Below, piece by piece: positions 23,870-36,262 of a DNA stretch of 64,000 bases. A program made the position numbers and the translations under genes. Every line of letters starts with the position of its first letter. Positions within the stretch are counted from its first letter, which is position 1. The notes under the pieces are model-generated. The model saw only the letters and a program-made list of their open reading frames with translations. It had not been told where the DNA came from and ran no database searches. Origin of the DNA: Antitrichia curtipendula (Eukaryota > Streptophyta > Bryopsida > Hypnales > Leucodontaceae); NCBI GenBank assembly GCA_951230915.1, contig OX579634.1, forward strand, positions 18,316,725 through 18,380,724, written 5' to 3'.

Positions 23870-26800
23870 ATTGCTTTTATTGATATTAGAGCTTAGTCTT
23901 TTCTTGAAAGAAAATAGATCACCTTTCTTCTTGAAACTACCATAGTGTCTTAGAAGTTGCAAATTGTCTTTCTCTAATTTGGTATTGTATTGTCTTGGCT
24001 TGAACTTTTTTTGGATAGTGGATTGCTTTTTCTAAAATTGAAGCACTAATTCATTTGAAGACACGTAGAGGTTGTGGAGTATCCTCTTTCTTGTAGGCCT
24101 TGTTTTATGTACCTCACAACTTCAATTTGATAGTATATCACAAAGATGAAAGTCAATCAAGTTTGGTAAGTTCACAAGGTAAACTCAAACATAAAATTGC
24201 AACAATTATTGACCTTCAGGAACTTTTCAACAACATTCAAGCTCAAATCTTCCAAAGTCTTGGAAATCTTATTAATGAAGAACAAGTGACCATGACTTTT
24301 TTAGGGACCACCAAGGCACCAACAAAATTCAAATTCTATGCCGAGAAGTTCTATAACTTAGGGAAACAAGTATTGATGGTCGAATTGCACAAATAAATTC
24401 CATGAATATTCCCATTTACAACACAAAGGAGCCAAAGATTAGCATGCTCGAGAAGTCTGATGGAACATGATCTAAGATCCGTGGATTTGTACAACAAGTC
24501 AAGCTCTTCTTATGCCTAAATCCTTTGTGACATCCTGATGATACCACCCAAGTAGAATTTGTAGGTACCCTTCTATCAAAAAGTGACCTTTCTTAGCTTG
24601 CACCATTGATGCAAAGAAATGCACCAATGTTGAATAACTTTGATGCAAATTTTGGAGGTGTTTACAATTAAATTTAGAAATAGTAATTGGAAAAAAGTAG
24701 CAAAATCAAAAATTTAAACTTTACAATAACGATCAATCTCAACTATCATTTATATATGTTATTGAATTCAAACAACTTGCATGTGATTTGGATTTGAATG
24801 ACAAAGATAAAATCAATATATTTTGGCTTGGATTGAATAACAACCTTAAAGATCTATTGCTTACAATGTTAAGGGTCAATACCTTAGAAGAGTTTATAAC
24901 TTGAACAATTTCATGTGACAAATGCCTTTAGAGAGGCATCAAAAACAAAGATTTGGATGGAAAAGGGCACATTTGGATATGGTGACTACTTTTTCAAGGT
25001 TTTTGGAGAACTATTCATCAAGACTTAAATCTATACATATCAATACAACCTATTCAAGTACTTAATATAAAAAAAAGATAGGTGTTGACAAAAGAATTTT
25101 TTATTATATTGTACTAAATTAGGACATAACATACAAGATTGTCAAATCAATGATACTAGTTTGTGAGTTTAGAAATGTGAGCCTATGAGTTTTGAGCTTA
25201 GGTATCCTATAACCGTTGAAAGTGCCTATAGCATACGTATTCTATAACTATGGAAGATGCCTATGATATACCTACAACATAGGTTTCCTATAACCATGGA
25301 AGGTGTCTATAACATAGGTAACTAGGCCCCTAGGCGCAAGATTCTAGGCTCACATGTTATCAACTCTAGATCCTACACTTTGCTTTATGCATCTTATACA
25401 TATCAAATTGTCATACTAGAAAATTTTATGTTGAAGTCCTTTTAGATACTAAAGTCTTTGCATCCTTCATGGATAAGAAATTTTACAATTCGACCCAATT
25501 TGAAACTTATGAGGAAGACTTTTTTTTATACCTATTGAAGTCATTTATTGAAGTCATTGATGGTCAACCACTTATGCTTGAAAATGTAATTAAGGAAATT
25601 CAACCATTAGAAGTAATATTAGGAGATTATATATCGTATATTATTATGTATATCATTCAATGTACTACAAATCTAGTAGTCCTTCACCTTTCTTTGTTTG
25701 AATTATATAATTTAAATACTGATTAGTGCTCACAAAAAGTTTCCTCATAGTCAAGATATCAAAGTACAAATTAGCATCACCTACTAAATAATAATGATAA
25801 TATAACAACATTTGTAGTCTATATTACTCCATTAAATACTTCAACCATTAAAATTATTATTTTTCAATATCAAGAAATAAAAAACAGCGTGCCCTTTACT
25901 AACACTTACTTCTTTAAGTTCATCCAATGTATCACACTTCACTTTTAATAACACCAAGGGTCACAGCTTCTAAACTTCTGAGCTTCTAAGTGGCACTACA
26001 CATGCCATGCATCCACAACGTTAAGTTCCAATACTAGTCATAGATTCCTCATTACCCATAACTCCCATCACTTAATTCCCACAAGACACCATGTATATCA
26101 TTTGATGACATGGGCCAAAACTTCTATTGATGTTCAAGAGTTGTATGGTAGTACTACTTGCCATTGGTGCTAATCGCCTTTGAAGTTTATCCAACTCCCT
26201 ACTAGATCCAAGCAACCTCACTTAGAAACTCACTTTAAGATCATCTCAAGACTTCCTAACCAGGATTCAACATTATGGTCTAGCATGGAGTGGAGCATCA
26301 TTCAACTAATATCAAGGAATGCCCAAGAGTACTCCATAGTAACACAAAGATGGCAGTGAGACTCTATCACCAACTTTGCTAATTATGGACATTGAGCTCA
26401 CTATAGCACTATTCGAAAGTGAAGAAGGAGACAACACCTCTTTATAGTACTCTCAAGAGGATTCAACAACCCTCTTTTTCTTTGGATCTGTAAGACATTC
26501 AAGACACATTCTACACTTAGAAGACTACCTGGTTACTATACCTTAGTCTTTAATACCAAGTTCTAAGGCCTCTCGATCTCCCCATGATGATAACTTTTAG
26601 GTCCAAAATCCAAATCGAAAGTGATAACCTATTTTTGTGATTCTTTGTTTCCTTCAATCACCATTGACTATTCAATTTTTCAAAATGCAACAAGTATCAA
26701 ACAAGCTATGTCCCTCCAAAGGTCATGATCATAGCACTATAACATTGTATATACTTAGAACTCTTTATTTCTTTCATTTAGTCTCTTGTAAGGCTTGAAA

Positions 26801-27290
26801 AATCACCTCTAAGGTCCCTCTAAGGTGGCACGGGCATGCCTTGGAGTGAGGGCCATGACATCAAGGATGTATTTGAGAAAAAAAGAAGCAAATGTTTTAT
26901 CATAATATTGACCATATGATTGTACTATTGAGCTACAAGAAGAAGTACAATCTGCATTTGGGTCAATTTATAGTTTATTACAAGCAAAGTTGGCAACCTT
27001 GCAAGAATACATTGATGAAAATATGTCTAAAGGTTTCATCCAACATTCAAAATCACTTGATGAAATGTATGTTCTATTTGTAAAAAAGAAACTAGTTTGT
27101 TGTCTCATTTGTTGTGCATGTGTATTAACTATCATAGGTTTAATAAAATTACTAAAAAGAATCGATGTCCATCACCATTGATTTCATGACTTCTAAATCA
27201 ATGTAGGTAAGCAAAAGTCTTTTCTAAGATTGATATGAAGGGAGCTTACGACCTGGTTTGGATTTAAAAAGGAGATGAATGATTAATTGT
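23870..27290 (+). pseudogene. Decayed Ty3/gypsy LTR retrotransposon (gag, protease, RT fragments)
   Basis: Reading plus-strand frames with frequent stops and shifts gives gypsy parts in the normal order. At 23880-23895 a sequence like a tRNA-Met primer site (ttgatattagagctta) is visible. At 24100-24950 lies gag, including GFVQQVKLFLCLNP and CDLDLNDKDKINIFWLGL. Near 25104-25145 is a zinc knuckle that has lost its first Cys (YCTKLGHNIQDC). At 25420-25730 lies a protease remnant with DTK where DTG or DSG is expected, followed by ASFMDKKF. At 26860-27265 is the start of reverse transcriptase (SKGFIQHSKS, LFVKKK). The RT finger/palm beyond that and the integrase are missing. The left LTR probably ends before 23880; no matching right LTR was found. 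Inactive and old. Confidence 0.8.
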
Positions 27291-27589
27291 AAAGTATAAA
27301 ATTTATAATTAAATAATAATTATATTTTTTTTACATAATTATTTATTATAAAAGTATATTAATTTTTGAAGAACCAAAGCATCCTAAAAAAATGATTATT
27401 TTTTCTTGATAAATCAAATAAATAAATTATGTATATATATTAATAATTTGTATATAATAAAAAACTAATTTTATGTCATTTTCAAACCTTTTTTTTTTCT
27501 ATTTCCTAAATATATCTTAATAAGAAATGTATATTAAATTTTTTATAATTAAAAAATATATTTATTCAAATTGTCACGTGAAGTGACAT

Positions 27590-27995
27590 CGAAGTCATTC
27601 TACATCGAATTGTAGTGTTAAATGAACTCCCTTAGGAGTTTTTTTTAGTTTTGGATGAGTTTCATCCAAATGATAGAGTTTATTCATCTTAGGATTTGAG
27701 TATTAGGTGGAGAGAACTCCTTGGCTTGACATTGTTGTCAAGTCAAGTTTTGTAAGCGTTTTTAGAGAGAGTTGTGTGTTTTACTTTACTTGGAGATGAT
27801 GGATTATCATTTAGTAAAAGCTTCACTTCTTCTCTTACGCTCTTCGATTCTCCCTTTGTGGAGTGAGAGCCTCTTGGCTTTGTATGTGTAGATATAATAG
27901 ATTTTCTTTGAGTGTGTGTTTGTTATGCATTCTTGTTTAGTTTTTGATTGCATATTTGGTGTTAGTTGTGGCGCTCGATCTGTTGTGTGCTACGA
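27590..27995 (+). other. Possible LTR/leader remnant
   Basis: A less AT-rich, T- and G-rich stretch resembles the R-U5 part of a plant LTR and ends in tggcgctcgatctg, which looks like a primer-binding site. No second copy is in the window, so this is weak. Confidence 0.25.
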
Positions 27996-28099
27996 TCCTT
28001 ATTTACACGACAAAACTTATTTGAAAAAATGCATTATTTTTATAGCCTATATTGCATACCTGAAGAATAAGGCCTACATTGTATTTGTGAAGAATCTAT

Positions 28100-28640
28100 T
28101 AACTTCTAAAAGATTGGAGCATTTTTGGAGCACAAATTATCAAAACTTGCAATTCTTTTGGATATTGAGAAAATGATTTATAAAAAGATTTCAAAAAGTT
28201 TCAATCTTACAAATTTTTAGTTGACTACCATGGAATGAATGGATATTTTTTCAAAAACTTTGACTATATAGTTGAAGCTAGAGGAATTTTTTAATTTCCA
28301 ATCCTATTTGATAAGGTCAATAGACTTTAACTCCTCCGAGAGTGAGATTTTGCACTACACATGGTTTTGTTTGCGGCAGTTGCATCTTATATCATATTAG
28401 TTACATACCTACCATTTTTTAGAGGTAAAAGAAGAACTTTACACATACTACTTGAAGTTACTAGAAAAATGGGTTGAATTGGATGAAAGAAGATTCTTTA
28501 TTTTGACTCCATATGAATATGTTCAAATTTTGTACATCTTGTATCATCAATATTTAGGTTTTGTGTCACTTTTTGGTCCAAATGTAAGTATTTCATTTTA
28601 GACATGATGATTAAAGATGCACAATTCTTAATCTAGAATA
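28100..28640. repeat. Dispersed repeat, copy two
   Basis: Partner of 21365-21905; see the shared words listed there. No coding content. Confidence 0.5.
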
Positions 28641-29185
28641 ACACCAAAAATGTTTCATCAAGCTATAAGGTTTCATTATGAAGATGTTTGAATGTCATTA
28701 AAGTTAAGCAAGAACAAATGAATGAAACATGTATAGATAAAAATGTGATGAACAAAATTGTGATACAATATGTATTTGATATAAGAGCCCTATGCATTTT
28801 AAGGTGCTTGTCATTTTACCAACAAGAAAATAAAACAAATGGCTTATAGCAAATATATCTATCCAAATACATACTATGTATGTATTGTTTTTGTATGTCT
28901 CTTTTCATATGATCTTTAGTGCAATTCTCTATGTGTTTATTTATTATTTTAAAATCTCTTTGTGACAATCTTAGAATGCTATTCCTCCAAAATATCCACA
29001 TGTCACAATTCTACTAGACATAGAAATGATTTCTTAATAATGATGGGTCTTAACATGCCATTATTACTTATAATACATGTTTCACCTTCATTTGCCTACA
29101 AAGCTTTTGAATTTTTGAACCATTGCACACCATTGCTAAATCTCCTCCTTAGAGTATGACTGAAGATGACAAATTGGGATCAAGC

Positions 29186-29427
29186 TTATAGTAGTGCAAC
29201 AAGCCTCTTGTGAAGGCGGTTTTGCCCCTGTGTTTTATCCCTGGGGAAAACGTAAGAACCTATGCAAAATTCTTTTTGCAAATTTTGAGTTTATATTTGC
29301 AATCACATGCCCCTAATTAGCTAGACGAGATGTTAACAATAAAATTATTATGGCACAAAATAGGGAGTCTTTTTTTTACATTCACCCTTGACTGGACCTC
29401 CGCAAGAGGCTCGTTGCACTACTATAG
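29186..29427. mobile_element. ~240-bp MITE with 24-bp inverted ends, upstream of the hydrolase gene
   Basis: Left end tatagtagtgcaacaagcct and right end aggctcgttgcactactata are near-perfect inverted repeats of about 24 bp. The core (ttgcaatcacatgcccctaa and gcacaaaatagggagtc) is shared with the copies at 1258, 53983, 54362 and 59729. It ends about 280 bases before the hydrolase start codon, so it may sit in that promoter. Confidence 0.75.
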
Positions 29428-29706
29428 AGTCGACCAACAAATTGGTCGAGCCCCAGAATGCGCATTCTCGCGTAACAAATAACTCAAAGATTTCCTAGAT
29501 TTTGGAGTCCCAACAGATGCCGTGATCGAACACGGCGCCGCAGCCTGCTTGCTTGTGTCGCAGCACCAGCTTGTGTGTGTTGCAGAGAGCCCGCGGCCTT
29601 TTGCGGTACTGCTGAAGCTTCACTTTCCACCTGTGGTGGTCAGTCCACCTCCATCGGCAGCCCTAATTTATTAGAAGCATCTCTCTTTTCGTCGATCTTC
29701 GCGATC

Positions 29707-32700
29707 ATGGTGTTGGGCCTGCACAGGCTGGCGGGATTGCGTTCCTCACTGCTGCGCTCGCACGCTCCGCTGCGTGCTGTGGCGGCTTCCGTGATGGCTC
29801 CCGCGACCGCCCCTCCTCGCGCTCTCTCCACGGCCATGCACGCCAAGGCTACTGCGGCTCCCACGGCGGACGAGGTATTTGCTTGGCCTTTGGAATAGGG
29901 GTTTAGGGTTTGGGAGCCCGATCAGAGAGGGTAATGGGGATTGTGATGAGTTTGCAATGGAGATTTGGTCATGTGACGTTCCGATTGAGCGATTGTGGGT
30001 GGATAGGTTGCTGGAGACGCGGAGTGAATTTCGTTGTTTGGCCATTGATTGTGGTCGGATTGTATTATTGGTCGTGTGTTGGCTAATTGGATAAATTCCT
30101 TTCTGAATTTTGTATGAAACCTAGAGGAATGCGGTGTGGAGTAGAAAAGCAGAGATTGAAAAAACATTATCTAATAAGGGAACTTAACCGGTAATATTCG
30201 CACAGTTTTTCTACTGCAGCTGCCAGCCCGGACGAGGTATTGGGGTAGCCATTGGGAATGTGGGTTTAGGGTTTGTCCCGTTGCGCGATCGGAGAAGTTT
30301 ATGGGGATTGGGGTGAGATTGCAGTGGAAATTTGTTCATGTGACGTTGCGATTGAGCGATTGTGGGTGGATCGGTTGTTGGGGTCGCGGTGTGAGTCGGT
30401 GATAGTATCGTTGGATTGTATCAGTGGTCGTGTGTAGATTTGCTGAATTAATTTTTTCCTGAATTTTGGTTATTGTGTATGAGCCTTGAAGATGCCTTCG
30501 TATGCGGTGTGGAGTAGAAAAGATTAAATAAGCAGTGTCAATTGAGGGATTGATTGGAGAATAGTCGCGCCAGTTTTGAATTTTTGCGAATTGTTTCTGA
30601 ACAATTCTATTTTGTTATGTCGTTGCACAACTACAGCGACCCAATCCGTGCTGAAATCTCATTCTTGGTAGAGGTTAAGGCTTGAGAGAATGGAGTCTTT
30701 GGGGAGAATATGATTTGAGATTTCCACTAGTGGCTGACAATTTGAGAAGAGATTTCTACAAATGTCTAGAATTGCGCTGGACTAAAGTTGGATACAATGA
30801 CAGGATCACATGGCTGATATTGTGACTGACCCCTATTGTCTCTCACTCCATTGGTCTAAATTTTCTAAAAAGCTCCAATGTGCACACTCCTTCTTAAGGG
30901 CTTGTCTGACGTTCCAAGAAAGCCATTGTCAGCTCCTTAGTTGCAAAGGCCTATGGCATGATGACAAAAGAATACAAATATAATATATTTCAACCTTAAA
31001 TAAGAGATTTCAAGATTCTAAGTATCAGTTATTGCAGGATCATTCATTAGATCTTGGGACGTGACTCTCTTAATTTTCTAAGCCTTGAATCGATGCTGGT
31101 TGCAGGTCTTGGTGGAGGATGGCTTTGCCACGAAGGTTGCCATTCTTAATAGGCCGAAGAAACTTAATGCCGTCAACGAAAATATGGTAATGGCAACCTT
31201 CTGTCCTGGTATACAATAATCTTTTTTCTCCGATTATCTGGGTTATTGCTAAAGATTTGGCGAATGGAACTAGTTTGATATGTAGATATAGGGTTTCTCC
31301 CTACTCTTTGACCATTCCTATATCTACGTATTAGTCTGTTCATGGTTCTAAAGCAAAAGGACGGTGCCCTATCTAACTCCAGCTGACTGGATGTTTGACA
31401 GTTGAAACGGGCTGAATCTTTCATTTTTGGATATGCTCATTGAAAAATGCCTTGACTAGGTTGACCGATTGCTGGAGCTCTACGTGAAGTGGGAGAAGGA
31501 CAAGCATGTGCGCATGGTTATACTTGCAGTGAGTTATTTTATTACCTTTTCTAATGATTGCAACCTCGTCAAACATAGAATTCAGGGTTTATTTTGAGAC
31601 AAGAAAAATGTTATGTACCCTTAAATGACCCACATTTGCCTGACTTGCTGCTTATAGACCCTTGGATTGAGAAAATTTGAGTTTCCTGTTTAACATTACA
31701 AATGGACAACATCGACCCGAATCTTATTGGGCAGCGAGAGGTTAACATATTTATTCGTATGTTGTTTTTAGTATAAGCAGTGTAACGAAGGACATGTAGA
31801 AGTGTCATTTAGACTGTTTTCATATTTGTAGTTTCTAGTTACAGTTAACTGTAGTTCTCATGAATTGAGAGGGGATCACGAGTCATTAGTAAAAAACATT
31901 TGATTCTGCCTAAAAATGGTGTTACAATTGGTAGGGTGTAACGCGACTAAGCTGTCTGAAAGGGTTTCCCACTAGTGAGGGGAGAGGATGCCGTAGAGTA
32001 TTTCTTCGTTCTTGTCAACATCATCCTCACGTAATCTTCAAGCATGTGAGTTCATGAGTTTCATATGAGATTGTTGGTTCTACTTAGGAATTAACTTGCC
32101 CGTTACGTTGTCTGACAAAATGACTGGTGTCTCTGCAAGGGTGCTGGACGGGGATTTTGTGCAGGGGGTGATGTAGCGACGGTGTATCATCTTGGGAAGG
32201 CTGGTTAGTATGCAAATGCATTTCTTGACCACTTGTGATCATCTGAAATTGCATATCAGAGTGCACGCTGTATGCACGCTGTATCAATGCATGTGTTAAT
32301 CTATTCTAACTTCAAATATTATATTGGACCTATTGCCCTGCTAAATTTTTGGAGTGGCACATTCAGGTCAACCTGAACGTGGCAATACATTCTTTTACAA
32401 GGAGTATCATCTCAATTACATCCTGGGAACCTTCAAGAGAATCCATGTATGTGTACACAATGGGTGTTGTTGCCTCTTTATCCTCTGAGAAGCGAAATTG
32501 AGTTCAGCAAGTGGCAAATTAAGCTGCGTGGAGTTCCTGCTGCAAAGCCTCTCATTTTTTCCCCGAGCAGTTCGAATATTTCAATTTGAACACCTTTCCT
32601 GTATTGAAAATGTTCAGGTGGCTCTTTTGGATGGTGTTTGTATGGGTGGGGGTAATGGCCTCGCCATGCATGGAAAGTTCCGAGTTGCTACAGAGAATAC

Positions 32701-35700
32701 AGTGAGTTTCTGCTCGGAATGACCGTTTGAATTTGCTGTTTGTGTTTATGTTGTTCGTTTTCGGTATAGTAGATTTGGTGAAGAAGGTTACGTTGGTTGT
32801 GTTTGGTGGAAAACATGTGTAGGCGTATAGGCGTAGACTCTATAATATGTATAGGCTTGCTAATTGCTGGGTATTCAGTTGTTTGCAATGCCAGAAACTG
32901 CTATAGGGCTACATCCTGATGTTGGAGCCTCTTATTTTCTCTCGAGATTGCCAGGCCATCTAGGTACGAGATGGAGCTCTTTTCTCAAAAGTTTATTGTA
33001 CTGGCTTATACCGTCCCGTGACATATTTGGTCCTCCAATTTGCATGAACAGTAAAGCATCAGCTTTCTCGATGCATTGAATTCTTGATGCATCAGCTTAT
33101 TAATGTTGCTCCTCCAGGGGTTGAACAGTTGAGCATCAGTTTTATTGATGCATTGAAATCCTATGGTTAACAATGTTGTGAAAAATATGATTATAGCAGG
33201 GTCAAATATTTTATATTACTAGAATCAATGAAGAACATAGCATTTGTTGGTCAAAAAATAAATTCATTTGGACAAAAGAAATTCCCCATATGGCCTCAAA
33301 ACTGCTAGAAACACATGAGACCCAATGTGGGCTACTTGGTCCTTTAGTCGTTAAAGGCGTCACTGTCCTCCAGACACTGTGACCTTGAACTTAGAGTGTG
33401 AGAAGGTGCATAATTCCTGCAAAGGTTTTACGTGTATTGGGTACTTCATGACAAAGGTTGTTGCGGTTCTCTGAGCAGTTGTGTAATTGTGGCAGGTGAA
33501 TACTTAGGCCTTACAGGGACCCGTCTCGATGGAGCAGACTTGCTTTCTTGTGGTCTTGCCACACACTTTGTGCCCTCTCAGGTGACTCTAAGAAATTAAT
33601 TACCGTAGATGGACGTAACTGTGTGACGAGAGCACCTTTTTTGGCTTGACTGTTCTCATTTCTATCTGTTGCACATGTTTTTCTCCTCATGCGAGTCATC
33701 TAGTTACCTTTATTGATGTCTGTTCTGATGCTTCTGTTCAAGGCCAAGTCCTTATTTTTAATTCAGGGCTGTGCTCTCATAGTTGTTTAATCTTTCTTTA
33801 TTTTGCATGCGTAGAGGCTGGCTGATCTTGAAGACCGACTTGGTGGTCTAAACACTGGAGATTCAGAGGTTGTTGGCATTGCTATTGACGAATTTTGTGA
33901 TGTTGTCTACCCTGGAGAGAAAAGCCCTTTGTACAGGTATGCAATAATCTGGTTGTGATATGGTTAGCGAAGTTCCCCTCAGATTGGTTTGAGGTATACT
34001 TGTTTTTTTTCTGGATTCCGTCATTAGCGTGATTGTTAATGTTCTTAGTTATTTTTTGGATGTGAAGGAAGGGCGATATTGATGAATGCTTTGGGAAGGA
34101 AACGGTGGAAGAGATTGTACAAGCACTTGTAAGTATTTCAACTTTTTATTAAACTGCAAATTTTATTTCATTGAAATATTGAGTCTTGAGCAATTTCTTA
34201 GTGAATAGGAATTATGTTGGTGCCTCTGGCGCACCTGATTGTTTGACTGAACTTTGTCAGCGTTGGTCAAAATTCCTACTAGCAGAACACCCCCTTTCCT
34301 AGAGGTATTCTGAGAAACTTAGCTGCGTCCAATATAACGCCACTTAAGTCAGCTTCTAACGTAATTGTACCCTGCCATTTGTACCGTGACCTGGTTACTA
34401 ATATACCACTCGGGTGGGTTTTCTACTAGTGTGCTTCAACCATATGACTTTGCATACGTCAATCATCGTTTACAACATCACTGCGCTCTTATCCCTCCGT
34501 GTTCTGCCGCTTACAGGAGACTAAAGCAGAGGAATCTGGAGATGAGTGGTTCTCAAGCACTCTGGTTTTACTGAAGAAAGTATCTCCAATCAGTTTGAAA
34601 GTAACATTAAGATCTGTAAGTCAAGGCTTTTAGTTTCTGGCAAATTCTGTTGTGATGAATTAGGTGATTGCATGTACATCTTATCGTGCATTCACCTCGG
34701 CAAATTTTTGCAAGAATCGACGATTTATAGTTTCCATTCAGACACAGAACTGTAGGAATTTGACAGATTATTTTTTCAATTTTCAATTGTAGGTTTTCTT
34801 TTGAATTTTAGGTATTTCTCTTCTTGAACTCATGTCTCTCATTTCTTGTTTACAAACGTTGCCTCAGATTCGAGAAGGTAGAAAACAGAGTCTATTTCAA
34901 TGCTTAGAGCGCGAGTACCGACTTTCTGTGCATGCTGTTAACGGAACGCATTCCACTGACTTCTATGAGGTGGGTTTTTTCTACTGCCAGAATATGGAAT
35001 TTACAAGTGCAAGTTGTAGATACCTAGATTCCATGACATTAGGTGATAAAGTTAGCTACAGGCTAGTTTGATTTCGTGGTTTTCAGTTATAATTGATGAA
35101 AATTCTGGGTCAGTTTTATATTGGGCTTCTCAACTATCTTGGTTTGTGCGACAGGGTTGCCGAGCTCTTTTGGTGGACAAGGACAACAAGCCTCAGGTAT
35201 CCATCTGCCCTTGCTCTCTTTGTCAACAATTGAAACAACATGAGTGGGCTGCTAAATTTCTATTGTCATTGCTGCTGGAGCACTTATAATTTATATTAAT
35301 TGCGGTATCACGACACGTCGTCACGATATCATCCATCTGGATAGTCATTTATTCATTCTTACACATTTTCATCCAAATCTTAAAAACACGCTTGAGTTGA
35401 AGTTAAAATTTCCAGTTCTGGAAAAATAAAGAAAATACTAAGTTTCTTATGGAACAGGGGTGTTGCAAATGTTGCAATGGTTGTGCTACTAGTAACCCCT
35501 AAGTGCCCAACATTTAATAGATAGTCCGCTGTGGAAGCTAACAGTTGATTATAGAACTTCCAAACATATTTTTATCGTTCAGAAATGTAGGATATGATTT
35601 CTTCTCTGTTTCTACATTTTACATGGAGAATAACATATAATACCTTCAAGTCTTTTGCTGAGAGTTTCTGTACCTTGTTGATGCAGTGGAATCCTCCGAC

Positions 35701-35824
35701 TTTGGCCGAGGTTACAACAGAAATGGTGGATGACATATTTGCTCCGTTCCATCGTGGGGAGAAAGAGTTGGAGCTACCAGTGCAGCAGCGTGAAAGCAGG
35801 TCAAGCCCACGTTCAAGACTTTGA
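29707..35824 (+). CDS. HIBCH: 3-hydroxyisobutyryl-CoA hydrolase (crotonase family)
   Basis: Fourteen exons with GT-AG introns and consistent phase: 29707-29874, 31106-31186, 31460-31528, 32140-32203, 32367-32446, 32618-32701, 32879-32963, 33496-33581, 33815-33936, 34068-34128, 34517-34615, 34868-34969, 35155-35196 and 35687-35824, giving about 426 residues. The enzyme frees 3-hydroxyisobutyrate from its CoA ester in valine breakdown. Visible are the CoA/oxyanion-hole segments GRGFCAGGD (109-117) and MGGGNGL, and the catalytic PE...HPD pair (E188, D196) in [16 protein letters not shown]. The C-terminal domain includes WFSSTL and WNPPTLAEV. The first ~50 residues are Arg/Ala/Ser-rich without acidic residues, like a mitochondrial transit peptide (RALS-T near the end). 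The last three residues are SRL, a plant type-1 peroxisomal signal; Arabidopsis CHY1 is peroxisomal. No earlier in-frame ATG exists upstream of 29707. Confidence 0.9.
29850..30575. repeat. ~362-bp tandem duplication over the exon 1/intron 1 junction
   Basis: Copy one (about 29850-30212) includes the last ~25 bases of exon 1, its splice donor and the following intron. Copy two (about 30213-30575) repeats them: cggacgaggtatt, gggtttagggtttg, tcatgtgacgtt, gattgagcgattgtgggtgg and gcggtgtggagtagaaaag occur in the same order in both. Copy two therefore carries a second donor-like site at 30236. Confidence 0.85.
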
Positions 35825-36256
35825 TATGCATACAGCTTCTCATGTATAGGGTTGACGACATTCATAAATTGGTCAGAAGAGCAGCCCACTCTGGTGGCTG
35901 TTTACTCATTGAAGTGATCTATTGTGGTCATCTTTCAAGTTTTGGGGGCGCCCTTCACATGGATAAGCTGTCTTACAGACGCCGTCCGGGTAGCACGAGC
36001 AAAAGCTTATGAAAGACGTTGGTAGCACCAACTTCCTCAGCGCATGATATAAGTTATAGGATACTAAAATCGTTAGGGACCTGATCCCTTCACCAACTGC
36101 AGTTCATCTATTTCATACACTTGGATGAACCTGACAAGCGTAAGCATAACTTGACTATTTGTCTATGGCACCAAGCTTTGAATGAAAATGGGGTTGTCTA
36201 CTTTATAGCGGTCTAAAACCTCCTACTGTAAAATTGCACAAGAGTTCATAGACAGC

Positions 36257-36262
36257 AATAAA
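36257..36262 (+). other. Polyadenylation signal candidate of the hydrolase gene
   Basis: AATAAA about 435 bases after the stop codon, in AT-rich DNA. It is the first perfect match I noticed downstream, but plant signals are loose, so an earlier end is possible. Confidence 0.35.

Noticed and set aside
29575..29706. Upstream extension of hydrolase exon 1
   Set aside because: The frame is open but has no ATG before 29707, so the extra residues would need a non-AUG start.
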